Source of the DNA: Patiriisocius sp047731265
GTDB lineage: Bacteria > Bacteroidota > Bacteroidia > Flavobacteriales > Flavobacteriaceae
Assembly: GCF_047731265.1 (NCBI RefSeq)
Contig: NZ_CP159835.1
Coordinates: forward strand, 124,001 to 188,000
Direction of reading: 5' to 3'
DNA: 64,000 nucleotides
The position numbers and the translations under genes were made by a program. The notes beneath the pieces were generated by a model. It saw only the letters and a program-made list of their open reading frames with translations, was not told where the DNA came from and did not search any database. Positions 16,463 through 25,460 of this stretch are shown here, in pieces (position 1 is the stretch's first letter; the number at the start of each line of letters is the position of its first letter).

Positions 16463-17713
16463 TTATTCCGTCCAAAAATCTGGAACTATATTAGTCCCTA
16501 AAGCAGTACAATCACCACAAGCCCTTGGAATCATATAATACGGGCCAGGTCCAGCAGGTGAACTTATAGGCGGGTTTCCATCATAATCCCTTAGATAAAC
16601 TGCTAATCTCGAAGAAATAATATTGATAAGTCCTCCACAAACAAATGTATTAGGATCTTGTTTAATTGCAGGTGCCAATAAGCCGCAGGGTATGGCAAAA
16701 GGCGGCAATGCGGTATTAGGATAAAAATCTTGATAATTAAAAAACACCCGTTGTTCATTTACAGATGCAACTTCAAAAAAACCAATTACCTTTTCAATAC
16801 TATTGGTATCTGAAAAAATATTTCCAACTAAAAAACCTGTTTGTACTTGCGAAAAAACACTTCCTTCCGAAGCAAAACGATTTAATGTTTCTAAATAATT
16901 ATAGCTTTCTTCAGAAAGCACAAACTGCCTAACCAAGAGACTATATCGATGCGAAACCTTATAATCTCGACTAGATAAAAATCGAACTAAATGACGGTCT
17001 ATCTTATCTTCAAAAAGTGCGGTGGTGGTTGTAATATTGAGTTGATTGGAAACCTCTGTTCTGTAACAAACTATTTGATCTATAGGCCTGTCCTCGAGAG
17101 CTACTGCACAAATTGGAATAACAGTTGAAAAAACATCTGCAATCACCGCATCCTTTTTATCCCAAAGAGGCGCTATTACTTTAAATGTCTCGACATATTC
17201 ATATTTATAAAATTTTGAGGTATTCGTAGGATCAAAACTATCTACAAACAATCCGATTCCATCAACACCGTCATCATTAGTAATTCTATCTACGGTTATA
17301 GCATCAATTTGTGTTTGTGTTGTTAGTGTTTTTGCGGCTGAAGTATATGACCTGCCATCACTTGTATTAATTTTTAATTGGTAAACAACATTGGGCGCTG
17401 CGCTAAAAGAGGTAATACTTTTATAAATACCAGCTTCGTTTTCATTAAAAGTTATTGCAGTACCATCTCCAATAACGGTTACCATAGCTCCAGTTTCCAG
17501 AATAGGTTCTTCACCAAAAGGGAACGTTCTGCTTAGTAAAATCTCTTGCTGTTTAAGTTCGTTTGTTATCGTAGCATCTATTACCAATAAACTTTCAAAG
17601 GTCTCATTCTTAAATTCTATATCGCTTGTGCAGCTTATGAGGCAACTCAAAAACAGTACGCTCAAAATATATAGGTAATTTTCTTTTGTCATATTTCTTT
17701 TATTAACACTCAT
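16463..17713 (-). CDS. DUF4249 lipoprotein (second copy)
   Basis: A 416-residue predicted lipoprotein of the DUF4249 family, typically encoded beside STN-containing TonB receptors in Bacteroidota. The hydrophobic leader ends in SCLISC, a plausible lipobox, placing the protein on the membrane. After that comes the family start (ESLLVIDATITNELKQQEI) and beta-rich sequence throughout. The C-terminal part carries several cysteines and ends RACGDCTALGTNIVPDFWTE, nearly the same as the neighbouring copy, so the two arose by tandem duplication. The annotated ATG is at 17713; one at 17692 (MTKENYLY) is equally good. Ligand unknown. Confidence 0.85.
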   Translation of the reverse strand: MSVNKRNMTKENYLYILSVLFLSCLISCTSDIEFKNETFESLLVIDATITNELKQQEILLSRTFPFGEEPILETGAMVTVIGDGTAITFNENEAGIYKSITSFSAAPNVVYQLKINTSDGRSYTSAAKTLTTQTQIDAITVDRITNDDGVDGIGLFVDSFDPTNTSKFYKYEYVETFKVIAPLWDKKDAVIADVFSTVIPICAVALEDRPIDQIVCYRTEVSNQLNITTTTALFEDKIDRHLVRFLSSRDYKVSHRYSLLVRQFVLSEESYNYLETLNRFASEGSVFSQVQTGFLVGNIFSDTNSIEKVIGFFEVASVNEQRVFFNYQDFYPNTALPPFAIPCGLLAPAIKQDPNTFVCGGLINIISSRLAVYLRDYDGNPPISSPAGPGPYYMIPRACGDCTALGTNIVPDFWTE

Positions 17714-17726
17714 TTTTGCGCACCTA

Positions 17727-18983
17727 TTATTCAGTCCAAAATTCTGGCATTTCGTTCGTACCCAAAACAGTACAATCTCCGCATGCTCTTGGAATCATAA
17801 TGTATGGTCCTGTTTCCCCAAAAAATTCTGGAGTACCTGCATAATTTTCTAAATAAGATGCTGCTTTATTATTTATTAATGTGGTTAAAGGTCCACAAGG
17901 CCCTGGACAATACTCACCTCGTAATGATGGTGCTTGTAAGCTACAAAGTATCGCGAAATCTGGTAATACTTCTCCTGGATAATAGTCGTCATAATTAAAA
18001 AAGACTCTTTTTTCTGAAACGGAATTTACATCAAAGTATCCAATAACTTTTTCGGCAGGATTACTTTCTGAAGTAATATTTCCTTCAACAAATCCAGTTT
18101 GAATTTGAGAAAAAACACTCCCTTCCGAAGAAAAATCACCCAGTGTTTCATAATATAAATATGCCCCTTCTGAAATAACAAATTGCCTTGCTAACAAACT
18201 ATACCGATGCGATAATTTATAATCTGTACTTGGGACGAAATGAATTAGATACTTTACTACCTTATCTGCATCTAACGTTGCGCTTTCTAAAACATTGAGT
18301 TCACTTGACCTCTCCGTACTACAACAAACTCTCGTGTTTTCAAGACGATCCTCTAGGCCAACCTCACAACAAGGGCACTCATTTCCAATCACAAATGCCT
18401 CTTCACGCACCCACATAGGAGCAATTATTTTAAATGTGCTTTCATATTCGTAGCGATAAAACTTTGACCTATTTGAGGGATCAAAACTATCTACATAAAA
18501 AGCCATCCCCTCAACACCGTCGTCATTAGTCATTCGCTCAATATAAAGATCATCAATTTCAATAACGGTTGTTAATTTTTTATTTGTGGAGGAATAAACG
18601 TTCCCTTCTGCTGTAATAATTTTCAATCTATAATCTACATTTAAAATTGCCTCAAAAACATCTTGACTAACATACTTTCCTTCTTCAACTTCTTCAAAAT
18701 TATATTCAAAACCGTTGCCTATAATTGTAACAATGGCATCAGTTTCAACCACAGGATCTCCTCCGTAGCGATAGGTCCTACTTAATAGTATTTCGTGTTG
18801 TTTTTCCTCATTGCTTATAGAGGCATCAATGACTAAAAGATCCTCAAACACACCTGTCTCTATACTTGTATCTTCTATACAGCCTGACGCAGTCGAGAGC
18901 AGGATGCAAATAACTAATAGCAATCTACACTTCTGTTTTCCAATATATTTTTTAAAATATTTCATTCTAATTATATTAAACAT
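17727..18983 (-). CDS. DUF4249 lipoprotein (first copy)
   Basis: A 418-residue DUF4249 protein with a leader ending LLSTASGC, a probable lipobox. It is a paralogue of the next gene along most of its length, sharing DLLVIDASISNEEKQHEILL, SRTYRYGGDPV and the C-terminal RACGDCTVLGTN. It carries a distinct cysteine-rich insert (NECPCCEVGLEDR and CCSTERSS) and PGPCGP near the end, so it may contain extra disulfides or bind metal. It begins 16 bases after the TonB receptor gene; the start may be ATG 18983 or ATG 18965 (MKYFKKYIG). Probably a surface or periplasmic partner of the receptor. Confidence 0.85.
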   Translation of the reverse strand: MFNIIRMKYFKKYIGKQKCRLLLVICILLSTASGCIEDTSIETGVFEDLLVIDASISNEEKQHEILLSRTYRYGGDPVVETDAIVTIIGNGFEYNFEEVEEGKYVSQDVFEAILNVDYRLKIITAEGNVYSSTNKKLTTVIEIDDLYIERMTNDDGVEGMAFYVDSFDPSNRSKFYRYEYESTFKIIAPMWVREEAFVIGNECPCCEVGLEDRLENTRVCCSTERSSELNVLESATLDADKVVKYLIHFVPSTDYKLSHRYSLLARQFVISEGAYLYYETLGDFSSEGSVFSQIQTGFVEGNITSESNPAEKVIGYFDVNSVSEKRVFFNYDDYYPGEVLPDFAILCSLQAPSLRGEYCPGPCGPLTTLINNKAASYLENYAGTPEFFGETGPYIMIPRACGDCTVLGTNEMPEFWTE

Positions 18984-18999
18984 TACTAAAACACCCTTC

Positions 19000-21768
19000 T
19001 TAAAACTTAATATTATAACTTATTGTAGGAACTGGCACCGTAAATATTGACGCTTGCTTCGCTTTGATTTCTCCTCCTTCATTCACAAAAAATACTGAGT
19101 ATGGATTATTTCTTCCCAAAACATTATAAACCGAAATATTCCAAAAGCTGTGCGCCAGTTTGTTCTTTTTATGATTTCCTTCTACATTGAAGCCCAGATC
19201 CAAACGGTAATAATCTGGAATCCTAAATTCGTTCCTGTCACTAAAAGTTAGCAGCTCCACGTTATCCACAATAAAATTTCCTGTGGGTACAGTAACGGGT
19301 CGACCCGTTTGATACACAAAATTTCCCGAAAGACTAAAACGTTCCGTCAGTTTGAAGTTTCCAACAAAACTAACATCGTGTGGTCTATCGTAATTAGACC
19401 TAAAAAAATCTCCATTGTTTACGCGTTCTTCGGCAAAATCGCTGTCTAACTTTACAAATGATCTTGCATAGGTATAGGCCAACCACCCACTAAATTTTCC
19501 GCTGGTTTTTTTTAAAAGGAACTCAATTCCGTAGGCTTTACCTTCTCCTTGCAAAACTTCCTGCTCCAATTCCTCATTTAATAGTAACTCTGCTCCCACC
19601 TTATAATCAAGGATGTCTTTCGATCTTTTATAATACCCTTCCGCACTTAGCTCATACATATTCTCTTTAAAGTTCTTAAAAACGCCTACGGAATATTGAA
19701 CAGCGCGTTGCGGCTTGATATTTAAATCTGATAATTTCCAAGTATCTATAGGAGCTGCCGTTGTATTTGTTGAAAGTCTATGAATGTACTGTGCCGAAGT
19801 ATTTACGCCTGCTTTAATCGAAAGTTCTGGTGTTAACAAATATCTTGAAGCAATCCTAAATTCTGGATACCCGTAGGTTTTGATAAATTCGCCACTGCCA
19901 TATTCGCGTGTTTCAACCAGAGAACCATCATTCTTAGGAGCATCCTCTTCATACACATTTTGGGTGGACGCTCCCAAGGCTGCAAAAAATGAAAATCTAA
20001 TGCCTGCCTCTACGCTAAATCTATCTGTAACTTTAAAAATATCTGATATAAAAAGTGCAGACTCTAGTGCTTGTTCATCTGCAATAGTGTTGAGTATTAC
20101 TTGAGAGTTATCTCCCAAAGGTCTTATAAAACCCGGTTCTATACCGTATAGTTTTGTAGATAAGCCATAATTAATTTTATGACGTGAATTGGCTTTATAG
20201 ACCAAGTTTAGCTTTAATTCAGTTTCATTTACTTTATATCCCAATTCAAAATTACGATTGGTTTGCCCATCAAATTCAATGTCGAATTTGTACTGAGTAT
20301 TCGAGACAATAAAGGCTCCTTTATTTTTTTCATCAAACGTATGGTCCCAGCGCAAAGATGCCATCCTATTGCTATATCCAAAAACCGAATCTGAAGTAAT
20401 ACTAAAATCATCTCTACTAAAGTACCCAGTCGCTCTAATCGAATTTTTATCATTGATCTCGTGGTAATATTTAAGAATCGCATCATAAAAGGAAGCCTCA
20501 CTCTTTTCGAGCTCCTCGTTGTCTAAGTTTCGTAAAATTATATCTGAATATGTTGCGCGAATCCCTACTAAAAGCCCTGCCTTTTCTTTAACTACAGGAA
20601 CTTCCAATAACACATTACTTGTTACCAATCCTATAGAAGCTTCTCCTGCTAATTTATCTACACTAGCATCTTGGGTACGGATATCAAAAACAGAAGAGAG
20701 CCTCCCTCCGTATTCGGCAGGTACGTGTCCTTTGTAAATAGTGACTTCATCGGTTGAAAACGGATTTATTGCTGAAAAAATTCCAAAGAAATGCGAGGGA
20801 TTATAAATAACTCCGTCATCTAATAGGATTAAATTTTCATCTACTTTACCTCCTCTCACATTATACCCCTCTGCACCTTCTCCAGCAGATGAAATTCCAG
20901 GCATTGTTGCAGCAACTTTAAAAATATCTCGCTCACCCAATACCAAAGGAACATTTTTAATTTGCTCTACATCTACCTTTGTAACACCTGCTGACACTTC
21001 TTTTAAAACCTGATTTATATTTCCCTGAATCACAACTTCATCCAATCCTTCGAGCGCTTCTGAAAGACCAAAATCTAAAACCCCATCATTATATAAAATA
21101 ATGCGCTTTTTTACATCCTGAAAAACCAGCGAACTTGCGGTAATAACATTCATTCCCTTAGGCAGCGATATGCGGTAGCTCCCATCTTGGTTTGTTACCG
21201 TTCCAATGCCGTTTCCTGCAACGGTGATGGCAACATTATGTGCTTCGCCTCCATTTGTTATATTGGTAATAGTTCCTTCTAGTACAAAAGTGTTGCGCGG
21301 AGAACTTTTATTTTCCTTTCCAATACGAACGGTCTCTATTTTTTTTGAGACTTGTGAGGAATTCTGATTATAAAAAATAGGCGCCTCGGCTTTTTCTATA
21401 GTGTTTAATTTAGTCGTGTTCGTAATAACTTCTGGTTCAAAGAAACCATTGGGCAGTTCGTTGTAAATGCGATTGTACTTGGTAAGGATTACCTTAGTGT
21501 CTTCGATAGTATTGTAATTGAAAAGTGTGTCTTTTAAGATTTCCTGTAAAAGTTCTTGTAGCGTCACTTCTTGAAAGGTACCAGAAACAGCTGTATTGGT
21601 GAACCAATCTTCAATAAAGTAAAATCGATAATCCGTTTTGGCTTCAATCATTGCTATTGCTTCGACCATGGAGACAGCGTCAAAAATTATCGTAATACGC
21701 GCCTCACTTTCTTGTGAGAAACTTAATAAAGAAACCAAAAAGAAGATTACAAGTAATAATTTTTTCAT
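19000..21768 (-). CDS. TonB-dependent receptor with STN domain
   Basis: A 922-residue outer-membrane receptor driven by TonB. In order: signal peptide (residues 1-19, ending SFSQ), an STN/secretin-N domain (about 22-105), a linker, a carboxypeptidase-regulatory-like domain (about 165-250, GTVTNQDGSYRISLPKG), the plug domain (about 255-375, GYNVRGGKVDENLILLDDG) and a 22-strand barrel. It heads the operon with two DUF4249 genes and the MG2-like gene, all within 16 bases of one another. No sigma/anti-sigma pair is encoded nearby, although STN receptors often have one. The ligand cannot be read from sequence; uptake or surface assembly are both possible. Confidence 0.9.
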   Translation of the reverse strand: MKKLLLVIFFLVSLLSFSQESEARITIIFDAVSMVEAIAMIEAKTDYRFYFIEDWFTNTAVSGTFQEVTLQELLQEILKDTLFNYNTIEDTKVILTKYNRIYNELPNGFFEPEVITNTTKLNTIEKAEAPIFYNQNSSQVSKKIETVRIGKENKSSPRNTFVLEGTITNITNGGEAHNVAITVAGNGIGTVTNQDGSYRISLPKGMNVITASSLVFQDVKKRIILYNDGVLDFGLSEALEGLDEVVIQGNINQVLKEVSAGVTKVDVEQIKNVPLVLGERDIFKVAATMPGISSAGEGAEGYNVRGGKVDENLILLDDGVIYNPSHFFGIFSAINPFSTDEVTIYKGHVPAEYGGRLSSVFDIRTQDASVDKLAGEASIGLVTSNVLLEVPVVKEKAGLLVGIRATYSDIILRNLDNEELEKSEASFYDAILKYYHEINDKNSIRATGYFSRDDFSITSDSVFGYSNRMASLRWDHTFDEKNKGAFIVSNTQYKFDIEFDGQTNRNFELGYKVNETELKLNLVYKANSRHKINYGLSTKLYGIEPGFIRPLGDNSQVILNTIADEQALESALFISDIFKVTDRFSVEAGIRFSFFAALGASTQNVYEEDAPKNDGSLVETREYGSGEFIKTYGYPEFRIASRYLLTPELSIKAGVNTSAQYIHRLSTNTTAAPIDTWKLSDLNIKPQRAVQYSVGVFKNFKENMYELSAEGYYKRSKDILDYKVGAELLLNEELEQEVLQGEGKAYGIEFLLKKTSGKFSGWLAYTYARSFVKLDSDFAEERVNNGDFFRSNYDRPHDVSFVGNFKLTERFSLSGNFVYQTGRPVTVPTGNFIVDNVELLTFSDRNEFRIPDYYRLDLGFNVEGNHKKNKLAHSFWNISVYNVLGRNNPYSVFFVNEGGEIKAKQASIFTVPVPTISYNIKF

Positions 21769-21881
21769 AGATACTGGTTAGTATGAAGCAGCAGATAGCT
21801 AAACTTTCTTTCTATAAATGTACCTCAAAAAAATAGTTGAAAGCAAATAAAATCTTCCAGTATTTATAAATAACGGGTAGG

Positions 21882-21928
21882 AAAATCACTCCTTAACCAT
21901 TTATAAATATGTGACTATGAGTGATTTT
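21882..21928. promoter_or_regulatory. Long dyad upstream of the TonB receptor operon
   Basis: AAAATCACTC (21882-21891) and GAGTGATTTT (21919-21928) are exact reverse complements 27 bases apart. Between them lies the palindrome ATTTATAAAT (21899-21908), which also occurs at 21862-21871. The set lies 114-160 bases before the receptor start and suggests an operator or structured leader. Confidence 0.45.
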
Positions 21929-22043
21929 GAATAAAAAAGTGTGTGGTTCTAGAGGGATCCTAAAAGCACGAACAACCTATTAAAATATTTTTTAAAAGGA
22001 TGTTATAAATCACAATTTATAGAAAACAGTATGCTAATTAAGC

Positions 22044-22787
22044 TTAACACTTCGGTCTCCAGAAAAGAGAAATGAGGATGTATAAGAATATAATTACTGG
22101 AATCGCGATAAATTTTAAAAGCACTAGCAATAAAATACTCGTCACTAAAAAGATATAGCGAACGGCATTCGATTTAAAATCCCACGTTTTAAATTTAAAT
22201 GCAAACAATGGGATTTCTACATTCAATAATACACAACTAAGCACTGTAAAAATTGATAAAAACCAAGGATTCAGTAATATTCCTTCTAATGTTTCGGTTT
22301 GTTGAAAAGCGAGTATTAACGGAAGACTTAGTATGAGCAATGTATTCGCCGGTGTTGGCAATCCAAGAAAACTATTTGTTTGACGCGTATCTACATTAAA
22401 TTTTGCCAGCCTATATGCAGAAGCCACAGCAATTAGAAGCCCTAAAAATGGGAGATAGCTCATAAACGAAGTATTCCATCCACTATCTGAAAAGATATTT
22501 GCAATATCTAAGGTGTGCCCTGTTGTTGCTTCACTTAATAATTGTAACATTACAACTCCAGGAACAACTCCGCTAGTAACGACATCTGCTAGGGAATCTA
22601 ACTCTAAACCGACATCACTCTGTGCATTTAACAGACCCGCCGCTAGCCCGTCAAAAAAATCAAAAATGATCCCTAAAAAGGCAAATATCGTTGCCGAAAC
22701 CAAATCTCCAGAAACTGCAAAAATCAATGCTACACAACCGCAGAGTAAGTTTAAGGAAGTGATAATATTAGGGATTTGCTTTACCAT
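22044..22787 (-). CDS. pssA: CDP-diacylglycerol-serine O-phosphatidyltransferase
   Basis: Inner-membrane enzyme joining CDP-diacylglycerol and serine to phosphatidylserine, the precursor of phosphatidylethanolamine. The 247 residues show about seven membrane helices and the CDP-alcohol phosphotransferase motif DFFDGLAAGLLNAQSD followed by GLELDSLAD. The usual pattern is DxxDGxxARx8Gx3Dx3D. Here the Arg after Ala is Gly (codon GGT), while the metal-binding aspartates are intact. The start is ATG at 22787 (MVKQIPNIITSLNLLCG), typical for the family. It is divergent from the porV-like gene and precedes the TonB operon by 275 bases. Confidence 0.9.
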   Translation of the reverse strand: MVKQIPNIITSLNLLCGCVALIFAVSGDLVSATIFAFLGIIFDFFDGLAAGLLNAQSDVGLELDSLADVVTSGVVPGVVMLQLLSEATTGHTLDIANIFSDSGWNTSFMSYLPFLGLLIAVASAYRLAKFNVDTRQTNSFLGLPTPANTLLILSLPLILAFQQTETLEGILLNPWFLSIFTVLSCVLLNVEIPLFAFKFKTWDFKSNAVRYIFLVTSILLLVLLKFIAIPVIIFLYILISLFWRPKC

Positions 22788-22947
22788 AGTTTTTTTAAGA
22801 ATTAAATGCCTTTGATCATTAAATTTTAAACTGTTTTTGTAAAAATAACAAAGTATTTTCGTCTAAGGAGTTATTCACGCAATATGTTACTAAAATAGCA
22901 GTTTATATTTTTATAAAATAGTACCATATTTGCACAAATTATTACGC

Positions 22948-24024
22948 TTGAAAAAGAATATATTCTTATTGCTTTTTTTAATCACCATTGGTGTTGCTGC
23001 ACAATCTGTTAGAAAATATTCAAATGAGTTTTTGAATATTGGAGTAGATGCTGGAGCCTTTGGTATGGCGAACGCCGTGGTAGCATCTACTGGCGATGTT
23101 AATTCTGGATATTGGAATCCAGCGGGATTGGTAAATATAGAAGACAAAGAACTTTCCCTGATGCACGCCTCCTATTTTGCAAACATTGCTAGCTATGATT
23201 ATGCCGCTTTTGCGATGCCATTAGACAACGAAAGTGCCGTTGCCCTCTCCATTATTCGGTTTGGTGTAGATGATATTTTGAACACCACACAATTAATCGA
23301 TGATCAAGGGAATATAGATTACAATAGGATTAGTCTTTTTTCTACAGCAGATTATGCATTTAACTTCAGCTATGCAAAAAGATTGCCTTTGGACGGATTA
23401 AATGTTGGTGTAAATGCGAAAGTCATTCGCAGAATTGTTGGTGACTTTGCGTCCTCTTGGGGTTTTGGGTTGGACGTAGGGATCCAATTTCAGCGTAACA
23501 AGTGGAGTTTTGGTTTGATGGCAAGAGATATTACCACCACCTATAATGCTTGGACTATCGATGAAGAAAAATTTGCCGAAATACAAGGTGCCGTAGAAGG
23601 TCAAAATCAAGAACTACCAGAAACTACTGAAATTACCATCCCGAAATTACAATTTGGGGTTGCCAGAACATTTGTATACCGCTATGATTTTTCTCTCTTA
23701 ACCGAAGTAGATCTAAATTTTAGATTTGCTCAAACCAATGATGTTTTTTCTTCATCGGCTGTAAGTGTTACACCATCAGCTGGGCTTCAATTTGGGTATG
23801 TAGATATGATTTTTTTGCGAGGTGGCGTGGGTAATTTTCAAAACGTCCAGCAAATAGGCAGTTTAGAAGGAGATACGTCGGTTGGTTTTCAACCCAATAT
23901 TGGTATAGGTTTTAGTTATAAAGGCATTCAAGTAGATTATGCGCTTACAGATATTGGAGATCAAAGTGCCGCATTGTATAGTAATGTTTTTTCACTGAAA
24001 ATGGATTTGAGTATTTTCAGGTAG
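22948..24024 (+). CDS. PorV/PorQ-family outer-membrane protein
   Basis: A 358-residue FadL-like outer-membrane barrel of the PorV/PorQ type, whose best-known members serve the type IX secretion system. The signal peptide is KKNIFLLLFLITIGVAAQS. The N-terminal family block FLNIGVDAGAFGMANAVVA with GYWNPAGLV is clear, and the C-terminus ends in beta strands and Phe-Arg. The frame can begin with TTG at 22930, but that codon lies inside a CATATTTG promoter-like box. The TTG at 22948 gives a normal signal peptide and is chosen. Whether this copy works in type IX secretion, or is one of the extra paralogues common in Flavobacteriaceae, cannot be told here. Confidence 0.82.
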   Translation: MKKNIFLLLFLITIGVAAQSVRKYSNEFLNIGVDAGAFGMANAVVASTGDVNSGYWNPAGLVNIEDKELSLMHASYFANIASYDYAAFAMPLDNESAVALSIIRFGVDDILNTTQLIDDQGNIDYNRISLFSTADYAFNFSYAKRLPLDGLNVGVNAKVIRRIVGDFASSWGFGLDVGIQFQRNKWSFGLMARDITTTYNAWTIDEEKFAEIQGAVEGQNQELPETTEITIPKLQFGVARTFVYRYDFSLLTEVDLNFRFAQTNDVFSSSAVSVTPSAGLQFGYVDMIFLRGGVGNFQNVQQIGSLEGDTSVGFQPNIGIGFSYKGIQVDYALTDIGDQSAALYSNVFSLKMDLSIFR

Positions 24025-24142
24025 TTTGTAGTCGGACACCAGGTATCGATTGCAATATTATTTTTTGTCTTATAAGTACCTTATTTTTAAATCTTCCTTT
24101 ATTTTAACACTTCAATACATTAGTCGTGATAGTTATAATGAT

Positions 24143-24150
24143 TAATTTTG
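24143..24150 (+). promoter_or_regulatory. TAATTTTG -7 element for lnb
   Basis: Full match to TAnnTTTG, 23 bases before the TTG start at 24174. This supports a separate transcript from the porV-like gene. Confidence 0.45.
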
Positions 24151-24173
24151 TTTTTACTGAAAATTAATTTCTT

Positions 24174-25349
24174 TTGCTGAAACAACTTCTATTACTCGTT
24201 TTTTTACTGAATTTTTCTCTTGGATTCTCACAGCGCTCTATTGGTGAGGATGCTGAAATTAGTGTCATTACTATTGGTCCGGGCACCTTGCTTTATGACA
24301 GCTTTGGTCATAGTGCCTTTAGAGTGAAAGACCCTTCCAACGGAACCGATATGGTTTTTAACTATGGAACGTTTGATTTTGACACTCCTAACTTCTATAT
24401 AAAATTTGCGCGTGGTAAATTACCCTACGCTCTTTCAGTTCGTGATTATAATAGCTTTATCGCAACCTACAAAAGGCAAAAACGCTGGGTAAAAGAACAA
24501 AGATTAAATCTTACTTATGAGGAGAAAGCTACTATGTTCGAATACTTGATTAACAACGCACAACCAGAAAAAAAAGAGTACCAGTATGATTTCTTTTATG
24601 ACAATTGTGCTACAAAAATGAGGGATGTCGTTTATACTGTTTTGAATTATAAATTGGTTCACAATAAAGAGTATGTCACAACACCTTATACCTTTAGAGA
24701 ATTAATCCAACAACGTTTACAATGGAATACGTGGGGTAGTTTAGGTATTGACATTGCCTTAGGAGCGGTTATTGACCGAACAGCTACCCCAACTGAGCAT
24801 CAATTTTTACCCGAATATATTTTTAAAGCCGCTGCTGTAGCCGAAATAAATCGAGAAGGCACTTTTGTACCTCTGGTTAAACAAATCGCAACAACCTATG
24901 ACGTTGCTTCCCCTGAAAAAAAGAGCTCTTTTATTACAAGTCCATTTTTCGTCTTTTGCCTAATCGCAATTTTTATCTTTTATATTACCTGTAAAGATAT
25001 AACCCTCAAAAAAAGAACACGATGGCTTGATAGCGCATTATTTTTGATCACTGGCCTGGTGGGCATATTGCTCTTGACATTATGGCTAGGAACAGATCAC
25101 ACCGCAACAGCGAATAATTACAACGTGCTATGGGCATTTCCTTTAAACCTATTTTTCTTTGTTTTAATACATAAAGTGAAACCTAAAACATGGTTATACC
25201 GCTACGTTTTCTTTTTGATTTTATTATTCGCACTTTTGACATTCCATTGGATTTCAGGCGTTCAGATATTTGCTATTGCATTGCTCCCGTTTCTATTTGC
25301 GTTGGCATTTCGATGGGTGTATTTAGCATTGGAACTTAAGGGGAAATAA
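24174..25349 (+). CDS. lnb: Lnb-type lipoprotein N-acyltransferase (DUF4105)
   Basis: A 391-residue membrane protein with a signal peptide (1-20), an N-terminal periplasmic NlpC/P60-like domain formerly DUF4105, and a C-terminal membrane domain of about five helices (from about residue 255). The likely catalytic pair is His46 in SFGHSAFRV and Cys145 in FYDNCATKMRD. Relatives in Bacteroides, named Lnb, add the third acyl chain to lipoproteins, replacing the unrelated Lnt of Proteobacteria; activity here is inferred from the family. The start is a TTG at 24174, 23 bases after a TAATTTTG box. It lies between porV and the start of the polysaccharide locus. Confidence 0.78.
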   Translation: MLKQLLLLVFLLNFSLGFSQRSIGEDAEISVITIGPGTLLYDSFGHSAFRVKDPSNGTDMVFNYGTFDFDTPNFYIKFARGKLPYALSVRDYNSFIATYKRQKRWVKEQRLNLTYEEKATMFEYLINNAQPEKKEYQYDFFYDNCATKMRDVVYTVLNYKLVHNKEYVTTPYTFRELIQQRLQWNTWGSLGIDIALGAVIDRTATPTEHQFLPEYIFKAAAVAEINREGTFVPLVKQIATTYDVASPEKKSSFITSPFFVFCLIAIFIFYITCKDITLKKRTRWLDSALFLITGLVGILLLTLWLGTDHTATANNYNVLWAFPLNLFFFVLIHKVKPKTWLYRYVFFLILLFALLTFHWISGVQIFAIALLPFLFALAFRWVYLALELKGK

Positions 25350-25460
25350 TTTAGGGATTCTGGTCTTTCAAAATTAAAAAAACACTCTTGACTAGCCGTC
25401 TCTAAACACCTCTATATGAGAATTTTTTTCTCCTGCCTGGAGCATACTGCCCACTCCCTT

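Noticed and set aside
25418..25435. GAGAA/TTCTC hairpin as a terminator after lnb
   Set aside because: Stem of only five pairs with a T loop and no following T run; too weak to call.
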